A DNA stretch of 64,000 nucleotides from Labilibaculum antarcticum (lineage in GTDB: Bacteria; Bacteroidota; Bacteroidia; Bacteroidales; Marinifilaceae): positions 4,124,361 to 4,188,360 of the forward strand of contig NZ_AP018042.1 in the NCBI RefSeq assembly GCF_002356295.1, read 5' to 3'. The notes beneath the pieces are model-generated. The model worked only from the letters and a program-made list of their open reading frames with translations. It had not been told where the DNA came from and did no database searches. Each line of letters begins with the position of its first letter. Position 1 is the first letter of the stretch. Of the stretch, positions 42,876 through 50,671 are shown piece by piece. Both the position numbers and the translations under genes were made by a program.

Positions 42876-43059
42876 TTTATTCAGTTTTTAGTATGTAGTT
42901 TAGTTGTAAGTAATACCATTTTATTGTTAGTTTTACTCAAGTACTAATAATATACGAATTCTTTATGATAAAACATGTCTGCAATTTAAAAAAATATTAC
43001 GTAAGCCCGCACTTTTTAATAGACCTCTTTATGTTTAACCTTAAAATACTTTAGATAAG

Positions 43060-43491
43060 ATGAATTTTTTGATTATTAATGGACCGAACCTCAATTTGCT
43101 TGGAACCCGCGAAAAATCTATATATGGAGAGCTTTCGTTCGAAATTTATTTTGAGCAGTTAAGAGCGTTATATAGTAAAGTTGAACTAGAGTATTTTCAG
43201 TCAAACATTGAAGGTGAATTGATAAATGAAATTCATCGTGTGGGATTTAGTTATGATGGAATTGTGCTCAATGCAGGAGCATATACCCATACCTCTCTAG
43301 CCCTTGCGGATGCTATATCTGCAATAAATATTCCTGTTCTAGAAGTTCATATTTCTAATGTACATAAAAGAGAAGAGATAAGGCATGCTACCATGATTGG
43401 AAAGGCTTGTTTAGGTACTATATCTGGTTTTGGACTTGATTCATATCGATTGGGAATTGAGGGTTTATTAAATTATTGTGACAAAAGGTGA
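43060..43491 (+). CDS. aroQ: Type II 3-dehydroquinate dehydratase
   Basis: A 143-residue type II dehydroquinase, third step of the shikimate pathway. Marks: IINGPNLNLLGTREKSIYG (catalytic Tyr follows Arg), YFQSNIEGELINEIH, GIVLNAGAYTHTSLALADA and VLEVHISNVHKREEIRHA (catalytic His). Normal length. It precedes pyk by 130 bases, but pyk has its own promoter match, so they are probably separate. Confidence 0.96.
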   Translation: MNFLIINGPNLNLLGTREKSIYGELSFEIYFEQLRALYSKVELEYFQSNIEGELINEIHRVGFSYDGIVLNAGAYTHTSLALADAISAINIPVLEVHISNVHKREEIRHATMIGKACLGTISGFGLDSYRLGIEGLLNYCDKR

Positions 43492-43579
43492 TATTTTTTT
43501 GACAAATGGTTTTTTTCGTACCTTTTAATAATAAGAGTAAGTAGTTGAGCGCTTATTTAATTGCTTGAGAGAAATTGAG

Positions 43580-43587
43580 TACCTTTG
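43580..43587 (+). promoter_or_regulatory. -7 promoter element of pyk
   Basis: TACCTTTG matches TAnnTTTG and lies 33 bases before the pyk ATG. A TTG at 43561 gives a 16-base spacer, shorter than usual. Confidence 0.5.
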
Positions 43588-43620
43588 CCCTGCCAAAACT
43601 ATAATAGAAAGAATTACTCG

Positions 43621-45036
43621 ATGAAGAAGCACACGAAAATTATTGCGACTATTTCTGACAAAAAATGTGATGTTGAATTTTTAACACAGTTGTTTGAAGA
43701 AGGAATGAATGTAGTTCGACTTAACACTGCTCATCAAACTCATGATGATGCATTAAAGGTTATTAGGAATGTAAGAAAAGTATCTGATAGGATAGCTTTA
43801 CTTGTAGACACTAAAGGACCTGAGATTAGAACTGTTGATGTTGATGAGGAAATTTATCTTAAGAAGGGTGATTTAATTAAGATGAAAGGGAACGATAACC
43901 TTCCTTGCACGGATTTGTGCATAAAGGTTAGTTATGAAGATTTTGTTAAAGACTTAAAAGTTGGAAAGAAAATCTTAATTGATGATGGTGAATTGGAGTT
44001 GTTAGTTGTTAGTAAGGACAAGGGATTTTTAACTGTAGAAGCACAAAATGGTGGACCTGTTAAAAATCGTAAAAGTGTAAATGTTCCTGGTGTATCAATA
44101 AATTTACCTTCTTTGAGCCCTAAGGATATTGACTTTATTCACTTTGCAATTGAGCAGGATATTGATTTTATTGCGCATTCATTTGTTCGAAATAAAGATG
44201 ATGTAATGCAAATTCAAGGAATTCTTGATCAGCAGAATTCGGATATTAAAATTATTGCAAAAATAGAGAATCAGGAAGGAGTTGACCATATTGATGAAAT
44301 ATTGGAGCATGCATATGGTATCATGGTTGCCAGAGGTGATTTGGCTATTGAGATTCCAGCTCAGAAGATTCCTGTGATTCAACGTAAAATTGTTGGTAAA
44401 TGTATTGAAAGCAAGAAGCCTGTTATTATAGCGACACAAATGCTTCACTCAATGATTAGTAATCCCAGACCTACACGAGCAGAAGTTAGTGATATTGCAA
44501 ATGCAGTATACAGCAGAACCGATGCAATCATGTTAAGTGGAGAGACTGCATACGGTGATTATCCTGTTGAGGCTGTTCGAGTAATGAAATCTGTAGCGAT
44601 GGAGGTAGAGAAGGAGCTTTATCCAGATACAAAACAAAATTTTGTGAGAAGTAACCGTGAGCTTTCGGCTATTCTTGCTCGTTCTGCTGTAAAAGCATCG
44701 CAATTATTACCTGTAAAAGCAATTGTAACAGATACGTTAACTGGAAGAACCGGAAGATATTTATCTGCATACAGAGGAACACTTCCTGTTTACGCATTGT
44801 GCTATTCAAAACGTGTAATGAGAGAATTAGCTCTTTCCTATGGTGTTGAGGCTGGTTATCGTAAATTGCTTGTAAGTCGTGATGAATACGTAAAGCAAAC
44901 TATGTTCTCGTTAATGGATAAAGGATGTTTTACAAGTGAGGATATGGTTATCATTATTGGTGGTAGTTTTGGTCCTTCGAAAGGAGTTTCATTTATGGAG
45001 ATCAGTGTTGTTGATCAATTAACACATAAAGTGTAA
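43621..45036 (+). CDS. pyk: Pyruvate kinase
   Basis: A 471-residue pyruvate kinase, converting PEP and ADP to pyruvate and ATP. Visible: MKKHTKIIATISDKKCDVEF, NVVRLNTAHQTHDDAL, LLVDTKGPEIRT, KIENQEGVDHIDEIL, GIMVARGDLAIEIP (metal and substrate loop), IATQMLHSM and AVYSRTDAIMLSGETAYG. The open frame extends 12 codons upstream but ATG 43621 matches the family start and follows the promoter by a sensible distance. In the canonical substrate loop, MVARGDLG is usual; here the residue after DL is Ala. Confidence 0.96.
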   Translation: MKKHTKIIATISDKKCDVEFLTQLFEEGMNVVRLNTAHQTHDDALKVIRNVRKVSDRIALLVDTKGPEIRTVDVDEEIYLKKGDLIKMKGNDNLPCTDLCIKVSYEDFVKDLKVGKKILIDDGELELLVVSKDKGFLTVEAQNGGPVKNRKSVNVPGVSINLPSLSPKDIDFIHFAIEQDIDFIAHSFVRNKDDVMQIQGILDQQNSDIKIIAKIENQEGVDHIDEILEHAYGIMVARGDLAIEIPAQKIPVIQRKIVGKCIESKKPVIIATQMLHSMISNPRPTRAEVSDIANAVYSRTDAIMLSGETAYGDYPVEAVRVMKSVAMEVEKELYPDTKQNFVRSNRELSAILARSAVKASQLLPVKAIVTDTLTGRTGRYLSAYRGTLPVYALCYSKRVMRELALSYGVEAGYRKLLVSRDEYVKQTMFSLMDKGCFTSEDMVIIIGGSFGPSKGVSFMEISVVDQLTHKV

Positions 45037-45048
45037 GGATATATTTAT

Positions 45049-45087
45049 AAAAAAAAAATGCGAATCATAACGATTCGCATTTTTTTT
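45049..45087. terminator. Bidirectional terminator between pyk and HupE-like gene
   Basis: aaaaaatgcgaatc and gattcgcatttttt form a 14-bp stem around ataac, with A and T runs on both sides. It serves pyk (plus) and the convergent membrane-protein gene (minus). Confidence 0.92.
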
Positions 45088-45089
45088 AT

Positions 45090-45653
45090 CTAATAGCGTA
45101 AGTAGATTAGAACGAGGGCTATTCCAATGCCTATACCTGTAATTACCAAATTAAAGCTTCTTCGGTCTGTTTTAAAAACCAACATGAGTAATGATGATAC
45201 AAGTAGGCTACTAAAGGAAATCAAAAAGTAGGAGACAGTCGCGCCCAGATTATATCCTGTAAATGGATAAAAAGAGAATGAGCTTCCGTAAACATTTTTA
45301 TAATGTAAGTTGATTCCTATTCCAAGAATAATCCCGATTAAGGCAAAGAAATTATATTTTACTGTTGAAGCAGAACTCTGATTGGTAAGTAGATTTTGTA
45401 TGCCAACCAGAAGTATAGAGAAAGCCATAATTAATTTGACGGTGGAATGTGAGAAATTTATAACCGTGAAATTACAAAGCAAAAGTCCAACAATTGAACC
45501 AATTACCAAAGCTAGTAGTAATGAAGAATATGCTTTCCAATCTTTTAATTGGAAAGTGATTCCAAATAAAACCAATAGCATAAAGGGCTCAAATGAGGAA
45601 AAAGATATTAAATGATAAAATGCTGATTCGAAACTTGCTAGAATTGTGTTCAT
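45090..45653 (-). CDS. HupE/UreJ-like membrane protein
   Basis: A 187-residue protein with about six hydrophobic helices, short loops and a pattern resembling the HupE/UreJ family (nickel or metal permease-like). The stretch FSHSTVKLIMAFSILLVGIQNL is the best match to the family. It lacks the usual N-terminal metal-binding motif, so the assignment is tentative. It follows the acyl-ACP thioesterase gene by eight bases and may be co-transcribed. Confidence 0.5.
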   Translation of the reverse strand: MNTILASFESAFYHLISFSSFEPFMLLVLFGITFQLKDWKAYSSLLLALVIGSIVGLLLCNFTVINFSHSTVKLIMAFSILLVGIQNLLTNQSSASTVKYNFFALIGIILGIGINLHYKNVYGSSFSFYPFTGYNLGATVSYFLISFSSLLVSSLLMLVFKTDRRSFNLVITGIGIGIALVLIYLRY

Positions 45654-45661
45654 ATATTATT

Positions 45662-46411
45662 TTATTTCCATTTTATAATTGCACGACAATTTTCGATGTC
45701 CGTGTTCTTCGTTTTTATAAAAATTTCGGAGGTGTTATCATTGGTTGTATTGAATACCTCCAATGTTTCACCCAATTTTGCTTCGTGTATGTAATTTATC
45801 TCAAGCTCTTGAATTCTTTTTTTTGATAAAATCTCAGTAAGGCAAGAGTCAATAGCCCATTTTACGTATTTTACATTGTTTACATGCCGGTAGATATCCA
45901 AATCACTATAATGAATGTGCAGATCTTCGATATACTTCGGATCTTTGATTTGGGGCAATTTCGTTAATGTGTGAGCAAAAATAGGATCTTCCTGGTTTAT
46001 TGGTAGGTTGGCAACTATTTTCTGAGGTCTAACCAATCTTTTTGTATTCGTATTAATTACCAGCCACGAAGATAGTGCCTGACCAATAACCTGATCTTTT
46101 GAATCATAAATTTTAAATTCCCGATTTCCAAATATTCCATCGGTTCCAACCGACCAAGTCTCGATACTAATTTTATCTTTCCAATTGGGCGTTTCAAAAA
46201 TTTGAAGTTTTAGTCGGGATAAAACCCACGCCATGTTATTGTCTTTTAGGTCATTAATTCCTTTATGGATTAAATCCACGTGTTTCCCTGCAATCTCCTG
46301 AAAATAATTGCAGATACTTGTGAGTTTTGCTTTTCCGTGTAAATCGGCATCAAAAGAGCCAATTTGAAAAGTTTCCCGGTATTTCGTTATGTCGATATTT
46401 GACGTATTCAT
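45662..46411 (-). CDS. Acyl-ACP thioesterase
   Basis: A 249-residue double-hotdog thioesterase of the FatA/FatB-like family, releasing fatty acids from acyl-carrier protein. Features: KLTSICNYFQEIAGKH, MAWVLSRLKLQIFETPNWKD, IETWSVGTDGIFGNREFKIY and, in the second hotdog, HYSDLDIYRHVNNVKYVKWA with the Asn/His pair of the active site. Its ATG overlaps the stop of the DUF4105 gene by one base. Confidence 0.9.
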   Translation of the reverse strand: MNTSNIDITKYRETFQIGSFDADLHGKAKLTSICNYFQEIAGKHVDLIHKGINDLKDNNMAWVLSRLKLQIFETPNWKDKISIETWSVGTDGIFGNREFKIYDSKDQVIGQALSSWLVINTNTKRLVRPQKIVANLPINQEDPIFAHTLTKLPQIKDPKYIEDLHIHYSDLDIYRHVNNVKYVKWAIDSCLTEILSKKRIQELEINYIHEAKLGETLEVFNTTNDNTSEIFIKTKNTDIENCRAIIKWK

Positions 46412-47607
46412 TAAAATAGGTATGTTCTGAGTTTTTTAACTATGTATAGTGATCTTATTAATAGAAGAACTACAAATGGTAGTATTTCATTAGGAAAAGA
46501 TTGTGGTATAAATGTCCAACAGCCTAACACAAGTATCAGTATTACTGAATGGAGTAGAAAGTAGTAGTAGGCAAACGAACTGGATTTCTTTCTGAGCAAT
46601 GCAAAAACCATTGGAAAGTGAAGAGGGAAGGCCCAAATAATATTCCAATTAGGTCCCGTGGCCTGATGATCAGTAAAAAACCATAAGAAAATAATAAGCC
46701 AGCCAAGTAATCCACAGACACCAAAAATAAAGAGGTCGAAAACAAAGAAGTTCTTTTCTTTTTTAAGATGTACAAAACTGAGGATGAGTCCCAATGTTGC
46801 AATAATTCCAAAAATGAATACAGGTCTTTTATACCAGCTGGTAATTTTAAGATCAAGAGCTGGCTTAAGTATAACTTCAGTTGATTTCACCAAAGGTTTA
46901 GTTGCTTCGCTCGACTTAATTTGCGCATTTTCAAATCCCAACATCATATTGTCAGGCAAAAACATGTATTGGTAAGGAGTGGCCTCCACGTCGCAAGGTA
47001 TTCCTAAGGCCAAATGGATTCCTAAAAAAATCCAACGGCTTTTATCCATGAATGGATCTAACAAATTCCAAAATGATTTTGGATGATCAACGATCGTATC
47101 GAAAAGAATTGTTCCAGAAGTGCTTGCTTTCACGATGTCTCTAATCCTTGTAGAACAGTTATCAAAAAGGAAATCGTATCGGTAATATCGATTCTCTGGT
47201 TTGTAATTTATAATTAAAGCATTGAATAGCTTTTGTCTTTCAATACTGTCCAAATTTAGTTTTTGTTCAGTAATCCCTCTCTTTTCATAAATGTACCCAT
47301 TCTTAAATCGATCAAAATCGTTGTAAGATAGCATGTAGTCCAGTTTGCCTCGGGCAAATTTAGGATAGAAATTTGGCGTGTTAAAATTGAACGCGCCATA
47401 CCCAAAAACAAGATCTAATTTTTTATCTTCATCTTTTATTCGCAAAGCAGAATGTCCAAATTGGGAGTACAATTCATCTCCTGGGGAACAGGTAAGAAGA
47501 CTGATTTCTGCATTCGCTGATAAGTTTTGTCCTTTTGCATGATTGCAAATTGATAATGAAAAAAATGCAATTAATAAGATTTGAAAAGAGATGATTTTTA
47601 ATGCCAT
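46411..47607 (-). CDS. DUF4105 (Lnb N-terminal domain) membrane protein
   Basis: A 398-residue protein with a signal peptide (about 1-26) and a periplasmic DUF4105 domain: LLTCSPGDELYSQFGHSALRI, DLVFGYGAFNF and YRYDFLFDNCSTRIRDIV, the conserved His/Cys set of the Lnb N-terminal family. Lnb proteins are linked to N-acyltransfer on lipoproteins, but this full-length family is of unknown activity. Four or five helices occupy about 265-395. Coupled to the acyl-ACP thioesterase gene, which would fit a lipid-related role. Confidence 0.85.
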   Translation of the reverse strand: MALKIISFQILLIAFFSLSICNHAKGQNLSANAEISLLTCSPGDELYSQFGHSALRIKDEDKKLDLVFGYGAFNFNTPNFYPKFARGKLDYMLSYNDFDRFKNGYIYEKRGITEQKLNLDSIERQKLFNALIINYKPENRYYRYDFLFDNCSTRIRDIVKASTSGTILFDTIVDHPKSFWNLLDPFMDKSRWIFLGIHLALGIPCDVEATPYQYMFLPDNMMLGFENAQIKSSEATKPLVKSTEVILKPALDLKITSWYKRPVFIFGIIATLGLILSFVHLKKEKNFFVFDLFIFGVCGLLGWLIIFLWFFTDHQATGPNWNIIWAFPLHFPMVFALLRKKSSSFAYYYFLLHSVILILVLGCWTFIPQSFPNEILPFVVLLLIRSLYIVKKLRTYLF

Positions 47608-47913
47608 AATAGTAAATGTTTACCCTTCGAAGATAGCTATTTTATGAATATTTTGAATGTTTTGATTTTATAAAATATAGCAGATTATTGTTCTAAATGG
47701 AAGTCGCTTAAACAAGTTTAAGTTGCTGTTGATTAATCTGCCGATTACATCACAAATTTGTATTTTTTAATATGTTGTTGAGTAGTGGTTTACAGGACAT
47801 CGTTTCTAGACTTGTTTTTAGTTGCTTCGTCAAAAATAGTGTATATTACTTATCAGATTTAATATTATTTAACATCTTTATAAGCTGTATTAAACTAACC
47901 TAACCCCTACAAA
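47608..47913. other. Divergent intergenic region
   Basis: A 306-base AT-rich gap between the DUF4105 gene and the TPR kinase. It should contain promoters for both directions. I see no hairpin, repeat or clear TAnnTTTG element with a matching -33 box. Confidence 0.35.
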
Positions 47914-49971
47914 GTGAGAAGACTTCTTTTCGTTATCCTTTTAGTTCCCCAATTTTTCTTCGCATACTCGTTGAAATCAAATCCCGATAGTCTAAAATTA
48001 TCGATGAATCTTGCTGTTTTTTGTCAGTTGAGTGAGAATTATCTTCCTGATTTTCCTGATTCGACAATTTATTATGCGGATCAAGTTTTGAAATCTGCAA
48101 AGTTAGTTCATGATTCAACTTTTATTGTGAAGGCGTATTACCTAAAGGGGAAAGCATCTTACCGAAATAGTGATTATTCAAATTCTATCAATTATTTTGA
48201 AAAGGCAATATCTTATTGTGTTAATTCGCAACAAAAAGAAAAGGCCGATTGTTATAATGGTTTAGGTAATTCGCTTATCGGAATTGATAAATACAAACTT
48301 TCTCTTAGTTCTTATTTCACAAGTTTAAATATTCGAAATACTTTGGGTGATAGTTTGCTTATTTCGGCTTCCTTAAATAATATTGGCAATGTTTATTTTC
48401 AAATGGGTGATTATTCTAATGCCTTAGATTATTACAATCAATCATTGGTTTTAAAAGAAAACGCGAATAGTTTGGTTGGAGTCGCTATAATGCTTAATAA
48501 TATAGCAAATGTGTATCATAAATTGGATGATGGGGCCAAGGCTCTTTCTTCATACTTTAAAGCTTTAGAGATCATCGGAGCCGAAAAAGAAGTTGTTTGG
48601 AAGTCAATTCTGCTTGAAAATATAGGACAACTATACTTAGATCGGGGTGAAATTTCCAAATGTTTGATTTATTACCATCGGGCTTTGCTCGAATCCGAAA
48701 AAAGAGGTGATAGAATATCTATTTCGAGTGTAAAGTCATCATTAGCGATTGCTTATTTGAAGAACGAAGAATACGGTGTTGCATTAGGTTTGTTCGAGGA
48801 GGCTTTGGAAATTGCGAAAGAAATTGGTGTTCTCAGACTTGAGCAGGATTGTTATTATTACATGTCGGGCTTATATGAGAAGAAAAATAATTACGAGAAG
48901 AGTATAATCTATTTTAAAAAGTACGATAAAATAAGAGAGAAGATTAATAAGCAAAATAGTAGTAAGGAAATTGCGGAAATTCAGGCGAAGTTTCAATTGG
49001 AAAAAATAGATTCTGAAAATGAAATTCTGAAGCAACGAAATACAATTCAAAAATTAGAAATAGATAAACAAAAGACTCGAAACATATTGTTATTTAGTTT
49101 GGCTGTTTTGGTTTTATCTTTAGTGATCTATTCGAATTACATTAGTAGATTTCGGAAGCGACATAATAAGATTCTAACCGAGAAAAATAGAATAATCTCT
49201 GAGAAAAATAATAGTTTGACAAGTTTAAATGCCATGAAGGATAAGTTTTTATCCATTGTTGCTCATGATCTAAAGAATCCGTTTAATGCGGTTCTAGGTT
49301 TTACTGATTTGTTAATAGACCGATATGCTGAACTGGAGGATTCAACGAGACAGGAATACATCGAGATCATTCATAAATCAGCACTTCATGGATCATTATT
49401 ACTTGATACATTATTGACTTGGTCGAGATCCCAAATGGGGGTGATGAAGTATACTCCAATCATTTTTAATGTAAATCAAATTATAAAAGAAGAAATGGAG
49501 GGGCTTGAGGATAAGGCTTTTGCGAAAAGGATTTCTCTTGAGTTTGATGAAAGGAATGTGTTGTTGGTTTATGCTGATTCGGATATGGTTAGGACTGTGG
49601 TGCGGAATTTAGGAAACAACTCGATTAAATTTACTGAGGAAAGGGGGAAAATCATCTTTTCAATTGAAAAATATGATGGAAAAGCTGTTGTAGGTGTTCA
49701 GGATAATGGTATTGGAATCAAACTTGAGGATAAAGCAAAATTATTTAATCTTGACTCGAACTATTCAAGGCCAGGAACTTCAAATGAAAAAGGGACAGGT
49801 TTGGGCTTAATATTGTGTAAGGATTTTGTTGAGAAAAATGGAGGCGAAATAGGAGTGGAAAGTCAAGAAGGAATAGGAAGTAAATTCTGGTTTACGCTAT
49901 CATTACACACTGAAGAGATAGAAAAAAAATCCTCTACCCATTATAGAGTAGAGGAAGAATGTCTTATTTAA
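47914..49971 (+). CDS. TPR-containing sensor histidine kinase
   Basis: A 685-residue kinase. The GTG at 47914 opens a signal peptide (MRRLLFVILLVPQFFFAYS); the next ATG would remove it. Periplasmic residues 30-350 are a run of tetratricopeptide repeats, for example LNNIGNVYFQMGDYSNALDY. After a coiled stretch, a helix at about 391-407 leads to the kinase core with His451 in LSIVAHDLKNPFN, N-box RNLGNNSIKFTE, DNGIGI and GTGLGLILC. There is no receiver domain or adjacent regulator, so it is an orphan kinase. Its last codons also contain the terminator of the opposite-strand lolA. Confidence 0.9.
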   Translation: MRRLLFVILLVPQFFFAYSLKSNPDSLKLSMNLAVFCQLSENYLPDFPDSTIYYADQVLKSAKLVHDSTFIVKAYYLKGKASYRNSDYSNSINYFEKAISYCVNSQQKEKADCYNGLGNSLIGIDKYKLSLSSYFTSLNIRNTLGDSLLISASLNNIGNVYFQMGDYSNALDYYNQSLVLKENANSLVGVAIMLNNIANVYHKLDDGAKALSSYFKALEIIGAEKEVVWKSILLENIGQLYLDRGEISKCLIYYHRALLESEKRGDRISISSVKSSLAIAYLKNEEYGVALGLFEEALEIAKEIGVLRLEQDCYYYMSGLYEKKNNYEKSIIYFKKYDKIREKINKQNSSKEIAEIQAKFQLEKIDSENEILKQRNTIQKLEIDKQKTRNILLFSLAVLVLSLVIYSNYISRFRKRHNKILTEKNRIISEKNNSLTSLNAMKDKFLSIVAHDLKNPFNAVLGFTDLLIDRYAELEDSTRQEYIEIIHKSALHGSLLLDTLLTWSRSQMGVMKYTPIIFNVNQIIKEEMEGLEDKAFAKRISLEFDERNVLLVYADSDMVRTVVRNLGNNSIKFTEERGKIIFSIEKYDGKAVVGVQDNGIGIKLEDKAKLFNLDSNYSRPGTSNEKGTGLGLILCKDFVEKNGGEIGVESQEGIGSKFWFTLSLHTEEIEKKSSTHYRVEEECLI
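49922..49955 (-). terminator. Terminator of ftsK-lolA, inside the convergent kinase gene
   Basis: On the minus strand TCCTCTAC and GTAGAGGA pair around a short loop, then a run of eight U. It lies within the last 50 bases of the TPR kinase coding sequence and 21 bases beyond the lolA stop. Confidence 0.85.
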
Positions 49972-49975
49972 TATT

Positions 49976-50617
49976 TTATCGCAAATCGTTTATTTCTACG
50001 TCCGGATTTAACTTCTTATCAAAAACAAAATAACTATCAGGATAAGTAAGATTTGGAGTTAGGTTTTTAAGTATTATACTCACGTTATTACCATCTTTAC
50101 CAATCGATTTTAACGATTCAATTTGATCGTTAGCTTTACTGATCTTTAATCGGATTAAAGTGAATTCTCGTTCAGTATTTTTTGGAAATAGATCAATAAT
50201 GTGATAAGTTGAATTGTTACTAGTTTCTTCTTTAATGTACTTATAAGTATATCCTTTTTCGTAAATCGAGAAAATGGCAGCAGGATTTAATCCTTCTTCA
50301 TCACCTTTTTCTGGCTCGCTAATATTTACTTCGTCAACGTCAACTATATGGGAATATAGCGTAGTTCCATCAAAATAAGTATCCACACCCATAAGTTTAA
50401 GACGATATTTATCACCAACAAGAGTAATGCTTCCTTCAGATATTTCGTGAATATCTTCTTCTGCATTATCCATTGAAAACGTAAATTCAGCTTTTAAACT
50501 TTTAAATTCTTTATTTTTTGCAGAAACTTTATCTAGAACAGCTTTGGCTTTAATATCCTGGGCTGGTAGGTTAAAACATAGAATTCCAAATAGGAGGAAA
50601 CAAAAGATTTTTTTCAT
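49976..50617 (-). CDS. lolA: LolA-like outer-membrane lipoprotein carrier
   Basis: A 213-residue periplasmic chaperone that carries lipoproteins from the inner to the outer membrane. Signal peptide MKKIFCFLLFGILCFNLPAQ, then AKAVLDKVSAKNKEFKSLKAEFTF, YRLKLMGVDTYFDGTTLYSH and DLFPKN, which match the LolA fold. It follows ftsK on the same strand by 54 bases; an ftsK-lolA order is also known in other bacteria. Its terminator is inside the convergent gene. Confidence 0.85.
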   Translation of the reverse strand: MKKIFCFLLFGILCFNLPAQDIKAKAVLDKVSAKNKEFKSLKAEFTFSMDNAEEDIHEISEGSITLVGDKYRLKLMGVDTYFDGTTLYSHIVDVDEVNISEPEKGDEEGLNPAAIFSIYEKGYTYKYIKEETSNNSTYHIIDLFPKNTEREFTLIRLKISKANDQIESLKSIGKDGNNVSIILKNLTPNLTYPDSYFVFDKKLNPDVEINDLR

Positions 50618-50671
50618 TTTATATGATTTTATTAATATTTACTTATTCTTAATCAATAATTGTGCCATGCC

